Notes under the pieces: model-generated
What the model saw: the letters and a program-made list of their open reading frames with translations, nothing else
The model's database searches: none
Told to the model about the DNA's origin: nothing
Source: Alphaproteobacteria bacterium
GTDB lineage: Bacteria > Pseudomonadota > Alphaproteobacteria > Thalassobaculales > Thalassobaculaceae
Length of the DNA: 64,000 nucleotides
Reading direction: 5' to 3'
NCBI GenBank assembly: GCA_024742275.1
Contig: JANSYS010000012.1
Location: forward strand, 1 to 64,000
Position numbers and translations under genes: made by a program
Shown: positions 33,899-43,083 of the stretch, piece by piece
How positions within the stretch are numbered: position 1 is the first letter of the stretch
Layout of the letters: each line of letters starts with the position of its first letter

Positions 33899-35593
33899 TC
33901 AGATCAGCCCGAACGGGTCGCTGGACGGCGCCCCATCGGCCAGCAGGGCGACTTGGACTTCCTGAAACGTGGTGGCCTCTCGATCCAATGGATCCTGGCC
34001 AGCCAGCAGACCGTCGAGAGCTCTCGGAGAAGCTGCTGCGACAGAGAGGTTATACGTCCCGGTATGCTCGCCATAGCCGTCGACTTCGACGTAGTAGGTG
34101 TCTGAAGCTGTCGCTGTGAACGCCAGATACGCGTCCGTTCCGATCCCGCTGTCGAAGTCGAACGTCACCAGCGATCCGTTGCTGTCGTAAACGTAGAGCT
34201 CGGGATCGTAGAGCGTCCCCCCACCGCCGGAGACGCCTTGGGCCTCGATCACCACGGTCTCTCCGGCGCTCAGATCCACCGCGAACCAGTCCCGGTCGCC
34301 GGCTTGACCGATCGTCCCGGTGGCCGACTGGTTGCCGCTCAGGCCGCCGGTCGTCGATGGGTCGCGCGCCAGGTCCGCGCCGACTTCCGAACGCGCTGGC
34401 AGCGCCGCCGAAGCGGCGTGCGAACTCAGCGTTGCTCTCCCCTCGGCGGCCCCTGTCGTGATGTAGTGCATGGTCGCGCGATCGGGGTCGCCGCCGAAGG
34501 CGGCCGCGACGTCGGGATTGGCCGTCATGTAGGCCTCGGCGTCGAAGCTGGCGCGCCGCCCTTCTCCGCGGCCGGCGTCCAGGAAGTGACTAGCGGCGGC
34601 GGCACGATCTGTTCCGAACACGGCCCGAAGGTCGCCGTAGCTGGCGATGTACTCGAGCCCGTCGAAATCGACCGATCGTCCTTCCCACGCGCCGGTATTG
34701 ATGAAATGGGAGCGTGCCGCTGCCGCGTCGCGGCCGAACGCGGCTTCGAGATCCGAGTATGAGGCGATGTACTCGAGCCCGGAGAAATTGGGGTCGACAT
34801 GTCGCGCGAGGGCGTATTCGACCGATCCGTTGTGGTCGTGGAGGAAGTAGGTCGTCCGGTTATCGGCGGGGTCGGGTGCCGAACGCGGACCGCTCCCGCC
34901 CTGCTGCAAGGCGTCGATGACCTCCGAAAAGCTCAGACGATCGCCGGTGACCCCTTCGACCAGGGCCTGCATGGTCGTGACGGTCGCCGCAACCTGCGGG
35001 GCCGCGAAGCTCGTGCCGGTGATCCCGTTGCCGGTCACATCCTCTCCATCCGCCAGCAGATGGACGCCCCAGGAAGAATTTCTGGAGAAATAGGACGGAT
35101 TGCCCTCGCCATCGTGGCTGCCGACGGAGATTACGTTAGATAGGCGTGCCGGATAGATCGGCGATTCCAGAAATCTGGACGTCCCGCCATTGCCGGCGGC
35201 GGCGACGGAAAAGACATCCTGGCTATGCAGCAGTGAGATCGCGCTGCGGAACGGACTGGGCCAGAAAAAAGACGTGCTCCCGAAGCTCATATTCACGGCG
35301 CCGATGTTCCAGCCGCTGTCGGCTAGGTTGGCGACATCGCGTAGAGCCGTGTTGACGGAATAGCTGGAAAGAGCCCGCTCGTTGTCGCTCGATACCTGCA
35401 GGTCCAACCGTTCGAGGTTTCCATTTGTCAGTTCGACGGCCTCGGCGACTTGCGAGCCGTGGGAGGTCGCGCGGCCGCCGTCGGTATCCGTATCACGACG
35501 GTAGTAGTCGTATGCGAAAAGGCTCGCTCCGAACCGGGCCTCTGTCTCGTCCGTAACGCCGCTATCGACGATCGCCACCGACCACCTGCTCAT
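33899..35593 (-). CDS. S8-family subtilase with Asp-rich repeats and PPC-type C-terminal domain
   Basis: A 564-residue subtilisin-like serine protease. The triad is Asp10 (VAIVDSGV), His45 (SHGSQVAEAV) and Ser195 (GTSFAAPQVA), with Asn135 as oxyanion residue (AAAGNGG). The catalytic domain starts at the very N-terminus: no signal peptide and no propeptide. Residues 271-390 hold three repeats of about 40 residues with GLEYIASYxDL and HF(I/L)xxG..EGR. Residues 425-520 resemble a pre-peptidase C-terminal (PPC) beta-domain (DRDWFAVDLSAGETV, YYVEVDGYG). Lack of an N-terminal signal suggests type I-like secretion or a cytoplasmic role. GGAGG is four bases before the chosen ATG; the preceding ATG is adjacent. 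Confidence 0.87.
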   Translation of the reverse strand: MSRWSVAIVDSGVTDETEARFGASLFAYDYYRRDTDTDGGRATSHGSQVAEAVELTNGNLERLDLQVSSDNERALSSYSVNTALRDVANLADSGWNIGAVNMSFGSTSFFWPSPFRSAISLLHSQDVFSVAAAGNGGTSRFLESPIYPARLSNVISVGSHDGEGNPSYFSRNSSWGVHLLADGEDVTGNGITGTSFAAPQVAATVTTMQALVEGVTGDRLSFSEVIDALQQGGSGPRSAPDPADNRTTYFLHDHNGSVEYALARHVDPNFSGLEYIASYSDLEAAFGRDAAAARSHFINTGAWEGRSVDFDGLEYIASYGDLRAVFGTDRAAAASHFLDAGRGEGRRASFDAEAYMTANPDVAAAFGGDPDRATMHYITTGAAEGRATLSSHAASAALPARSEVGADLARDPSTTGGLSGNQSATGTIGQAGDRDWFAVDLSAGETVVIEAQGVSGGGGTLYDPELYVYDSNGSLVTFDFDSGIGTDAYLAFTATASDTYYVEVDGYGEHTGTYNLSVAAASPRALDGLLAGQDPLDREATTFQEVQVALLADGAPSSDPFGLI

Positions 35594-35950
35594 CATGCCT
35601 CCGTCGCTATTCACGCACTCACGTGGATGATCGACCCATGCGCCATGGGGGCAGACCGACGGCCGGTTGGCTATGGAAGGCTCCAAGCCGGCTGCGTCTT
35701 TATCTGAAACCCAGGGTCGTATGGTCCGACGGTTCTTCCATCTGAGGATAGAAGTATTCAGTCAAGGTGTCGACCGGTTGCGCCGCCGAGTTTGCAGATA
35801 TTTAGGCCCCGTGAGCGTGCGGCGGAGCGCGTCCGGGGTTTCTCCGACCCAGCGCGTTGGCGGGTAACGTATCGTTAAGTCTCTCGCCTTAGTGTAGCGT
35901 GGCGTCGGGTTTATAGCCGATCGCGGTTTCGACCGGTGGCCGGGGAACAG
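35594..35950. other. Divergent promoter region
   Basis: About 360 bases between the start of the subtilase gene and the start of the PAS_5 gene. Open frames in it are short and lack recognisable domains. The 35865-35950 part is the likely promoter/leader for the PAS_5 gene. No clear sigma70 pair or operator was identified. Confidence 0.5.
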
Positions 35951-36496
35951 ATGTATTCGTCAAGATTCTCCAATCCCGCGAGCCCTTTCAGCGCGCTCCA
36001 CGACAATGACGTCGTCGGCGGCAGCGACCACCGCATGGTTTCGGCTTTCGCCGATCAATGGCACGGCAAGCGCGGGTCGGCGCCGATTCCCGACCGTGGA
36101 GACTTCTCGATAGAGGATATGGCGCCCTTTTTCGGGCACGTGATCATCATGGACGTGCTCGAGGGCGGCAGCGACTTCCGCTACCGCCTCATCGGCACCG
36201 CGATCACCCAGTTCCTCAACCGCGACTATACCGGCCGGACGGTGATGCACAGCAACTACAGCGGTGCCGAGGAAAAGGTGTTGGATACCTTCCGCCGCCC
36301 TGTCGCCGGCGGCAATCCCGTGTTCCGCAAAGGACATGTGGTCTGGGCGCAGGACCGGACATGGCGGACGTACCAGAGCGTCCATTGCCCCGTGACCGCC
36401 GGCGGGTCAGAAATTGCGATGACCATGGGCGTACTCTACTTCGGGCTCGCTCCGGTCACCGGTCCGAACGGGTCGCGCTGGAGCAGCGAAAACTGA
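35951..36496 (+). CDS. PAS_5-type PAS domain protein
   Basis: A 181-residue protein. A PAS fold of the PAS_5 kind can be traced: FADQWHGKRGSAPIPDRGDF, then APFFGHVIIMDVLEGGSDFRYRLIGTAI and a C-terminal VTAGGSEIAMTMGVLYFGL. Such single-domain proteins are common in Rhodospirillales and are thought to bind a small ligand or cofactor. There is no output domain. The start is chosen for GGGGA four bases upstream; the open frame begins five codons earlier with GTG. Function unknown. Confidence 0.78.
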   Translation: MYSSRFSNPASPFSALHDNDVVGGSDHRMVSAFADQWHGKRGSAPIPDRGDFSIEDMAPFFGHVIIMDVLEGGSDFRYRLIGTAITQFLNRDYTGRTVMHSNYSGAEEKVLDTFRRPVAGGNPVFRKGHVVWAQDRTWRTYQSVHCPVTAGGSEIAMTMGVLYFGLAPVTGPNGSRWSSEN

Positions 36497-36618
36497 AACC
36501 GTCGCGGCGTTCGAACGGACGGACGACGGTGCGTCTTGCGGTGGCGGCGCCCTTGGATCAGGCTGGTTTCAACCAATGACGGAGCTCCCGAAGAGGAGTC
36601 CGCGAGGGAGGATCTGCC

Positions 36619-37506
36619 ATGACCGCTTTCACCATCACTCCGCTGCATAGCGAACTCGGCGCCAGCCTGACGGGCGTCGATCTCAAGGGATCGCTGGACG
36701 CGTCGCGCGTCGCTGAGATCCGCGACGCCATCGACGCCTATTCGTTCCTGGTTTTCCCGGACCAGCACCTCCAGGACGACCAGCAAATCGCTCTGACCCG
36801 CGCGTTGGGAAAACCGGAGGCGAACCATGTCACGCTGGGCACGAGCGGCCAGGTCGACCACTTCCACACCATCGGAAATGTGCTGGAGGATGGGACGAAG
36901 CTCGGGAACGCGCATCAGCGCACGGTGTTCCAAACGGGAAATAATCTTTGGCACTCCGACTCGTCGTTCCGCGCAGTCCCGACATACGTTTCGATCATGT
37001 CGGCTCACGAAGTGCCGGCGGAGGGCGGTGAGACCGAGTTCGTGAGCGGCCGCGCCGCCTACGGTCGGTTGCCGGTGGAAGAGCAGGCCCGGCTCGATCC
37101 ATTGATTTGTATCCACGACTACGTCTTCTCTCGGTCCAAGGTGGCGCCGGTGTCGGAGTCGCACGCCGCCTCGCTGCCGCCGGTGCGCCAGCGGCTGGTC
37201 CGCGCCAATCCCCGCACCGGTGCGCGTAACATCTATATCGGCTCACACGCCAAGGAGATCGAAGGCTGGCGCCATGACGAGAGCCGTGTGCTGCTGGATG
37301 CGCTGCTCGCCGAGGCGACCCGGCCGGCATCGATCTACCGTCATCGATGGCAGGCGGGTGATCTGGTGATCTGGGACAACCGCTGCCTGCTGCATCGCGG
37401 GACCGGCTACGATGCCGACGCCTACCGACGCCGCATGCGCCAGACGCGGGTCACCGGCGCCTGCAACACGCTGGCCGAGGCCGTGCCCCCGCTCGCCGCC
37501 GAGTAA
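36619..37506 (+). CDS. TauD/TfdA-family 2-oxoglutarate-dependent dioxygenase
   Basis: A 295-residue Fe(II)/2-oxoglutarate enzyme. The iron facial triad is His112 and Asp114 (LWHSDSSF) plus His259 (CLLHRGTGYD); Arg270 or Arg274 would bind 2-oxoglutarate. Length and motifs match TfdA (2,4-D dioxygenase) and taurine dioxygenase relatives. It oxidises a substrate next to a heteroatom, often splitting a C-O or C-S bond. GGGAGGATC upstream supports the start. A NIPSNAP gene follows in the same direction after 130 bases. Confidence 0.88.
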   Translation: MTAFTITPLHSELGASLTGVDLKGSLDASRVAEIRDAIDAYSFLVFPDQHLQDDQQIALTRALGKPEANHVTLGTSGQVDHFHTIGNVLEDGTKLGNAHQRTVFQTGNNLWHSDSSFRAVPTYVSIMSAHEVPAEGGETEFVSGRAAYGRLPVEEQARLDPLICIHDYVFSRSKVAPVSESHAASLPPVRQRLVRANPRTGARNIYIGSHAKEIEGWRHDESRVLLDALLAEATRPASIYRHRWQAGDLVIWDNRCLLHRGTGYDADAYRRRMRQTRVTGACNTLAEAVPPLAAE

Positions 37507-37637
37507 GGGCCGCTAGAGCCGTGCCGGATCGCAGCACCCATGCCGATTTGGACGGTTCGCACAGTCCTGCCAGTACCCGATAATCTACACCGATGCCGCC
37601 GGCGTGAGCGCATGGCGGAACCAGAAGGGAGACCCGA

Positions 37638-38273
37638 ATGATCTACGAATTGCGCACCTACACGACGCCGGCCGGCAAGGCGCCGGAACTGGCCCGGCTG
37701 TCCGGCGAGGTGGGTCGCCCGATCCGCGGCAACGACTACGGGACGCTGGAAGGCTACTGGCTGACCGAGATCGGCGCGCTCAACCAGGTGCATCATCTTT
37801 GGTCCTACGACGATCTGAACCACCGGGCCGAACGGCGTGCGGCGTTGGCCGGGAACGCCGACTGGAAGAACGAGTATTTGAGCCAGGCCGGTCCGCTGAT
37901 CCTGCGTCAGGATATTCGCCTGCTGAACCCCATGAAACCGCTGACCCCGCCCGAGGGCGACGGCCACATCTACGAGTACCGCTACTACCGCTGCAAGGTC
38001 GGCAAGGCGAAGCCGTGGTTGGAGCACTTCCTCGCCGTGCAGCCCGCGCGCGAGAAGTACTCCAAGAATGTCGGCATCTTCCTGACTGAGGCCGGGCAGC
38101 CGAACGAGGTCTCCCACCTCTGGGTCTATGACAGTTTCGAACATCGCATGGCGGCCCGCACCGCCTGCGCGCAGGACCCGGAGTGGCAGAGCTTTTTGAA
38201 GCAGGCGGGCGGCTTCCTCGATGAGATGCATTCGATGCTGATGTTCCCCTCGGCCCATTCGCCGATGAAGTGA
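37638..38273 (+). CDS. NIPSNAP-family protein
   Basis: A 211-residue protein with two tandem NIPSNAP (alpha-beta barrel) halves: one starting MIYELRTYTTPAGKAP and ending HHLWSYDDLNHRAERRA, the second starting HIYEYRYYRCKVGKAKPW and ending VSHLWVYDSFEHRMAARTA. These small proteins often occur with catabolic enzymes; their activity is not established. AGGGAG lies eight bases before the start. A clear intrinsic terminator follows the gene. The dioxygenase upstream may be a functional partner. Confidence 0.87.
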   Translation: MIYELRTYTTPAGKAPELARLSGEVGRPIRGNDYGTLEGYWLTEIGALNQVHHLWSYDDLNHRAERRAALAGNADWKNEYLSQAGPLILRQDIRLLNPMKPLTPPEGDGHIYEYRYYRCKVGKAKPWLEHFLAVQPAREKYSKNVGIFLTEAGQPNEVSHLWVYDSFEHRMAARTACAQDPEWQSFLKQAGGFLDEMHSMLMFPSAHSPMK

Positions 38274-38300
38274 CTGGGGCGAACAGCCGCCGACATGTCG

Positions 38301-38336
38301 AACGCCCCCGGTCCGACCCCCGGGGGTGTTTCGTTT
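38301..38336 (+). terminator. Rho-independent terminator after the NIPSNAP gene
   Basis: AACGCCCCCGG pairs over 11 positions with CCGGGGGTGTT around an eight-base loop, then TCGTTT follows. The stem, short tail and position 28 bases after the stop make it a good intrinsic terminator. The remaining 165 bases before the TRAP permease stop show nothing else. Confidence 0.7.
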
Positions 38337-38502
38337 GCGGGAGGCGATATCGAGAAACCTCGCCCCTTTTCGATCACGCCCCGGATGTGTTCGGCGGCCC
38401 GCCCGTCCGCGCCTGCGGGTCGGGTGTGCCGCGTCGCCCTACCGAAGGCCCCGGAACACATCCAGGGAGACGGAACAGGGGGGTAGGATAGGGCGTCCTC
38501 CC

Positions 38503-39141
38503 TCAGTTGAACGCGGAAAAGTCCCGGTCGGCGATCGCCTCGGTCCGGGTCTCGGACGCCAGATCCGGTGGGCCGAACAGCCGCACGGCAAGGCGGATCA
38601 CTGACGACAGTCCGGCCAGGAACAGCAGGCCCGGCCCCAGCACCATGAAGAACTTGATGATCCAGCGATTGCCGATGCCGTTGGTCTCGCCCGCCGTCTC
38701 GTCATGCACCCAGGCGATCCAGAAGAAATCGAAACCGTCAGCGGTGAAGATGGCCACGAAGGGCAGCAGCAGAAACAGACCGCCCAGCAGTTCGACCCAA
38801 AGCCGGCCCCGCGCGCCCAGACGCCCGCGCAGCATGTCGAGCCGCACATGGGCATTGCAGGCACACGCATAGCCCAGCGCGCAAAGCATGATAATGGCGT
38901 GCAGGTGCCACTCGGCGTCCTGCATCGCCGGCGAGTTCAGATAGAAATGCAGATCGCTCTCCATCACGAACTCGAACTTGCGCAGGTAGCGGCGCGCGAG
39001 CGCGTCGAAGAGGATGATGGCGATCAGCGGTAGGAACAACCACGAGACCGCTTGCCCCGCCCAGACCGCGGGACGTTCCAGCGCATCCGCAAGCCGGATC
39101 AGGAGGCGCCAGGAAGCGGGGCGATCGAAGCCGTGTGTCAC
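38503..39141 (-). CDS. TRAP transporter small permease (DctQ-type)
   Basis: A 212-residue membrane protein with four predicted helices (about 30-50, 72-100, 118-140, 175-200) and the cytoplasmic HVRLDMLRGRLGARGR loop typical of TRAP DctQ subunits. It pairs with the large permease to move an organic acid with sodium. It starts with GTG, with GAGGAG ahead. The large subunit precedes it in transcription with a ten-base gap; most TRAP operons have the reverse order. No periplasmic binding protein gene lies nearby. Confidence 0.85.
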   Translation of the reverse strand: MTHGFDRPASWRLLIRLADALERPAVWAGQAVSWLFLPLIAIILFDALARRYLRKFEFVMESDLHFYLNSPAMQDAEWHLHAIIMLCALGYACACNAHVRLDMLRGRLGARGRLWVELLGGLFLLLPFVAIFTADGFDFFWIAWVHDETAGETNGIGNRWIIKFFMVLGPGLLFLAGLSSVIRLAVRLFGPPDLASETRTEAIADRDFSAFN

Positions 39142-39151
39142 GTGCCACTCC

Positions 39152-40522
39152 TCATCCGACGAAAAGCCAGCGGGGTAGGGCGGTCACCAGACCCGGTTCG
39201 GCCATGACGATGGCGACGCAGACCAGCTGCAGGATGACGAACGGAACGATGCCGACATAGATCTGGCGCATGGTGACCGATGGGGGGGCCACCCCCTTGA
39301 TGTAGAAGAGCGACAGGCCCATCGGCGGGGTCAGGAACGAGGTCTGCAGCGTGATCGCCACGAGGACCGCGAACCAGTACAGCACGTCGCTTTGGGCGAT
39401 ATGCGGTCCGAAATCCAGGGGGGCGACGATCGGCCCGAAGATCGGAATGGCGATCAGCATGATTTCGAGCACGTCGAAGAAGAAGCCCATCACAAAGATG
39501 AGCGCCACCACCATGATCAGGATCCCCCAGGCGCCCAGGTCCGCGGCGTCGATCAGCAGGTAGACGATCTCGTCGCCGCCGAGGACGCGGAACACGAAGG
39601 CGAAGCTGGTGGCACCGATGAACAGGACGAAGATCATGCCGACCGTCATGGCGGAGCGGTGCAGGCTTTCGCGTAGCTTCTCCCGTCCCAGATTGCCGCG
39701 CAGCCAGGCCAGCAGCAGCGCGCCGCCGGCGCCCACCGCCGCCGACTCCGTGATCGTCGCTAGGCCCGAGAGCACCGATCCCATCACCAGAAAGACCAGG
39801 ACCGTCGGCGGTACGATCCCGCGCGCCAGGATGGCCCAGAAATCCCGAGGGTCACGGTCGGTCGGCGGTGGCGGCAGGCGCGGCGCCGCCCCCTTCACCA
39901 GGAAGGCGTAGCCGGCGATGTAGATCAGGTAGAGGCCCGACAGCAGCAACCCCGGCCAGATGACCGCTGCGAACAGGTAGCCGAAGGAGATCTGCATCAT
40001 CTCGCTTAGGAAGACGATGAGGATGCTGGGCGGAATCAGGATGCCCAGGGTGGACGAGGCGGCGATGGTGCCGAGCGCGAGCGATGGCCGGTAGCCGGCC
40101 TTCAGCATGGTCGGCAGGGCGATCAGGGTCAGGATGATCACCGAGGCGCCGACCACGCCCGTGATGGCGGCGAAGATCACCCCCATCAGGGTTACCGCCA
40201 GGGCCATGCCGCCCGGCACGGGCCGCAGCAGCATCTGCAGCGCCTCCAGCAGGTCCTGGGCGATCCGCGACCTCTCCAGCATCACGCCCATGAACACGAA
40301 CAACGGCACGGCGATGATCTGCAGATTCTCGGCGATGCTCCAGACCCGCGGCACGAAGACGAAGAACTCGCGGAATGAGAACACCTCGAGCGCCATGCCG
40401 ACGAAGCCGAACAGGATGGCCGTGCCGCCCAGCGCGAACCCGATCGGATAGCTGGTGAAGACCAGCCCCATGAGCGTCAGGAACATGAAGAGCGGCAGGA
40501 GGTCGATCAGAAGGTCGGTCAA
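39152..40522 (-). CDS. TRAP transporter large permease (DctM-type)
   Basis: A 456-residue polytopic protein with a dozen helices. It has the family patterns YPIGFALGGTAILFG, FVFMGVMLERSRIAQDLLEA, GVIFAAITGVVGASVIILTLIALP and, near the C-terminus, FLTPPMGLSLFYIKGVAPP. These match DctM subunits of tripartite ATP-independent transporters. TTG is used as start because the only nearby ATG would cut the first helix; AGGG is eight bases upstream. The substrate is unknown, since the DctP-like binding protein is absent from this locus. Confidence 0.85.
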   Translation of the reverse strand: MTDLLIDLLPLFMFLTLMGLVFTSYPIGFALGGTAILFGFVGMALEVFSFREFFVFVPRVWSIAENLQIIAVPLFVFMGVMLERSRIAQDLLEALQMLLRPVPGGMALAVTLMGVIFAAITGVVGASVIILTLIALPTMLKAGYRPSLALGTIAASSTLGILIPPSILIVFLSEMMQISFGYLFAAVIWPGLLLSGLYLIYIAGYAFLVKGAAPRLPPPPTDRDPRDFWAILARGIVPPTVLVFLVMGSVLSGLATITESAAVGAGGALLLAWLRGNLGREKLRESLHRSAMTVGMIFVLFIGATSFAFVFRVLGGDEIVYLLIDAADLGAWGILIMVVALIFVMGFFFDVLEIMLIAIPIFGPIVAPLDFGPHIAQSDVLYWFAVLVAITLQTSFLTPPMGLSLFYIKGVAPPSVTMRQIYVGIVPFVILQLVCVAIVMAEPGLVTALPRWLFVG

Positions 40523-40651
40523 GCGGAGGACCCTGTGCAGAGGCGCGGTTCTCCGATTAGGCCCGCCTCCGCGCCCGCCTACAAGCGGGCACGGGCGCAC
40601 GCGGTCCGCAGGGCGGAATTCGGAAGGATCGGGACTGATCGAAAGTGATGG

Positions 40652-40723
40652 TGCTGCCGGAGAGATTTGAACTCTCGGCCTCTCCCTTACCAAGGGAGTG
40701 CTCTACCCCTGAGCTACGGCAGC
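40652..40723 (-). tRNA. tRNA-Thr (anticodon GGT)
   Basis: A complete cloverleaf on the minus strand from GCTGCCG to CGGCAGC plus discriminator A. The D-arm AGCTCAGGGGTAGAGC, an anticodon stem CTCCC/GGGAG with loop TTGGTAA, and T-arm GGTTC-type GAGTTCAAATCTC are present. The anticodon GGT reads ACC/ACT threonine codons. Confidence 0.95.
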
Positions 40724-40891
40724 GTCTTGCGGCGGGCAAAAGGGCGACGAAGCGGTCGCCGACCCGCGAGGCGGCGCATACATGCCAGAGACGCCCCCAG
40801 GGTGCAAGTGCGGTTTTCGTGCGGTAGGCGTTCTGGCGTGATAGGGAGGGGAACCGGATTCCGGTGCGGTTTTCGAGAGAGGGGGACAGCG

Positions 40892-41107
40892 ATGGCACAG
40901 GATGGCCGCCGTAGCGCGAGCCCGAACGGTCCGTCCGGCGACGGGAGCGGCAAAGCGCCCGGCGTGGCGGATGGGGGCGGCGAGAAGGACGACCGCACCG
41001 CCCGTCTTGAACAGGCATTGCGGGCGAATCTGCGCCGCCGCAAGGCGCAATCGCGGGCCAGGGCCGAGACGGCGCCGCCGGCGGAACCGACCGACGAACG
41101 GAAATAA
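40892..41107 (+). CDS. Small K/R-rich protein upstream of murA
   Basis: A 71-residue protein. The N-terminal half is Gly/Ser/Pro-rich and probably disordered; the C-terminal half, RLEQALRANLRRRKAQSRAR, is a charged helix. Short proteins with the LRxNLRRRKxQxRxR segment are common just upstream of murA in Alphaproteobacteria, and I recognise it from there; the function is unknown. GAGGGGGA nine bases upstream supports the start. Confidence 0.75.
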   Translation: MAQDGRRSASPNGPSGDGSGKAPGVADGGGEKDDRTARLEQALRANLRRRKAQSRARAETAPPAEPTDERK

Positions 41108-41219
41108 CCATCTTGGTGCCACGGTTTAGCCGAATTGCCGGGGCAGCCTGTCCCCGTCGTGCTTGAGCCTCCGCCATCCGGTCGGGTAGAACCGACGAAA
41201 CAGCATATTGTGTGATGCA

Positions 41220-42503
41220 ATGGACCAGATTCGTGTTCGAGGCGGACGCCCGCTTCACGGGACCATCCCCATCAGCGGCGCCAAGAACGCGGCGCTGCCG
41301 CTGATGGCCGCCAGCCTATTGACCGGTGCGCCCGTAAACCTGACCAACGTGCCGGACCTGGCCGACATCGCGTCGATGACCAGCCTGCTGCGTCAGCATG
41401 GCGTGCGGATCGACCGCCACGGCACCGACATGGCCATGGACGCGAGTCGGATCGACAGCACGACCGCGCCGTACGATCTGGTGCGGAAGATGCGCGCCTC
41501 CGTTCTCGTGCTCGGCCCGCTGGTCGCTCGGTTCGGACAGGCCCAGGTCTCGCTTCCGGGCGGATGCGCCATCGGCAATCGACCGGTCGACCTGCATCTC
41601 AAGGGGCTGGCCGATCTCGGCGCCGAGGTCAGCATCGAGGCGGGCTATATCGATGCGAAAGCGCCCAACGGCCGGCTCCGGGGCGGTCGGGTCACCTTCC
41701 CGTTCGTTTCGGTGGGCGCCACCGAAAACCTGCTGATGGCGGCCGCCCTGGCCGAGGGCGAGTCCGTTTTGATCAACGCCGCGCGCGAGCCGGAGATCGC
41801 CGATCTGGCCAAGCTTCTGACAGCGATGGGCGCGGAGATCGAGGGCGCGGGCAGCGACACCATTCATATCCAGGGCAGGCCCGATCTCGGCGGTGCCGAG
41901 CATCGGGTGGTCGCCGACCGGATCGAGACCGGCACTTACGCCATGGCGGCGGCGATCGCCGGCGGGGACGTGCTGCTCGCGGACACCGATCTGGCGCTGA
42001 TCGACGCGGCGGCCGAGACGCTGCGCGACGCGGGCGTCGCCATCGAGACGGTTGACGGAGGGATCCGCGTATCGCGCGGCGAGGATCGCGTGCTTGGCGT
42101 CGACATGATGACCGAGCCCTATCCGGGGTTCCCGACCGATCTGCAGGCGCAGTTCATGTCGCTGATGACGGTGTCGCGCGGCGCCTCGATGATCACCGAG
42201 ACGATCTTCGAGAACCGGTTCATGCATGTGCCGGAGCTTTCCCGCATGGGCGCGAACATCACCGTCCATCACGCCTCCGCGATGGTTCGGGGCGTCGAGA
42301 CACTGAAGGGCGCCCAGGTCATGGCGACCGATCTCCGCGCCTCGGTTTCCCTGGTGCTGGCCGGTCTGGCGGCCGAAGGAGAGACGGTGATCAACCGCAT
42401 CTACCACCTTGATCGCGGCTATCAGGATCTGGTCGGAAAGCTTTCGGCGTGTGGCGCCGATGTCGCCCGGGTCGGTTCCGAACGGGTCGCGGCGGAGGAA
42501 TAG
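41220..42503 (+). CDS. murA: UDP-N-acetylglucosamine 1-carboxyvinyltransferase
   Basis: A 427-residue enzyme that transfers enolpyruvate from phosphoenolpyruvate to UDP-GlcNAc, the first committed step of peptidoglycan synthesis, in the cytoplasm. [20 protein letters not shown] and [12 protein letters not shown] give the substrate-binding N-terminus; Cys116 ([13 protein letters not shown]) is the catalytic residue blocked by fosfomycin, and it is present. The length is standard (about 420). A TTG four codons earlier is possible, but the family starts at this ATG. It opens the murA-hisG-hisD-infA cluster. Confidence 0.97.
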   Translation: MDQIRVRGGRPLHGTIPISGAKNAALPLMAASLLTGAPVNLTNVPDLADIASMTSLLRQHGVRIDRHGTDMAMDASRIDSTTAPYDLVRKMRASVLVLGPLVARFGQAQVSLPGGCAIGNRPVDLHLKGLADLGAEVSIEAGYIDAKAPNGRLRGGRVTFPFVSVGATENLLMAAALAEGESVLINAAREPEIADLAKLLTAMGAEIEGAGSDTIHIQGRPDLGGAEHRVVADRIETGTYAMAAAIAGGDVLLADTDLALIDAAAETLRDAGVAIETVDGGIRVSRGEDRVLGVDMMTEPYPGFPTDLQAQFMSLMTVSRGASMITETIFENRFMHVPELSRMGANITVHHASAMVRGVETLKGAQVMATDLRASVSLVLAGLAAEGETVINRIYHLDRGYQDLVGKLSACGADVARVGSERVAAEE

Positions 42504-42507
42504 GGAC

Positions 42508-43020
42508 GTGGCCCGCCGCCCCGCACTCTCCATTCCCGGCAAGGGACGTGACCGTCCGCTCCGGGTGCGCGCCGAGGACGGCGAGGATCTGGCGGTCGTC
42601 TCCGCCTACCTTCAGGATGCGATCGTGCCGGTTTCCGAGATGGCCTACGAGGCGGACGAGCGCCGCTTCGCCCTGGTCGCCGGACGCTTTCGCTGGGAGA
42701 TCGCCCCCGATGGTCGAACCGCCGGAAAGCGGTCTGAAGACGGCGATGCTCCCTTCGAGCGGGTGCATACCGGACTCCGGTTCGAGGGGGTCAGATCCGT
42801 GCGCAGCAAGGGGCTCGACCGCAGCGATCGGAGCCTGTTTCTGAACCTTCTGTCGATCGCCTATGCGGACAATGCCGTCGACCTGATCTTCGCCGGCGAC
42901 TCGACCATCCGGCTTGACGTGGACGGCCTGTCCTGTCACGTGGAGGACCTTGGCACCCCCTGGCCTACGGTGTTTCGCCCGTCCCATGACGACGACGGGA
43001 ACACGCACGGAGCCGACTAG
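42508..43020 (+). CDS. DUF2948 family protein
   Basis: A 170-residue protein. Segments RPLRVRAEDGEDLAVVSAYLQDA, AYEADERRFALVAGRFRWE and CHVEDLGTPWPT are the familiar pattern of DUF2948, always encoded between murA and hisG/hisD in Alphaproteobacteria. Its function is unknown. It begins with GTG behind GGAGGA, nine bases away and five bases after the murA stop, so it is co-transcribed with murA. Confidence 0.85.
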   Translation: MARRPALSIPGKGRDRPLRVRAEDGEDLAVVSAYLQDAIVPVSEMAYEADERRFALVAGRFRWEIAPDGRTAGKRSEDGDAPFERVHTGLRFEGVRSVRSKGLDRSDRSLFLNLLSIAYADNAVDLIFAGDSTIRLDVDGLSCHVEDLGTPWPTVFRPSHDDDGNTHGAD

Positions 43021-43083
43021 GCTGTTCGGGTGCCGGAGCCGCGAGGTTCTCTGCCGCAAGATCATCTACGGGACGACATCGTC

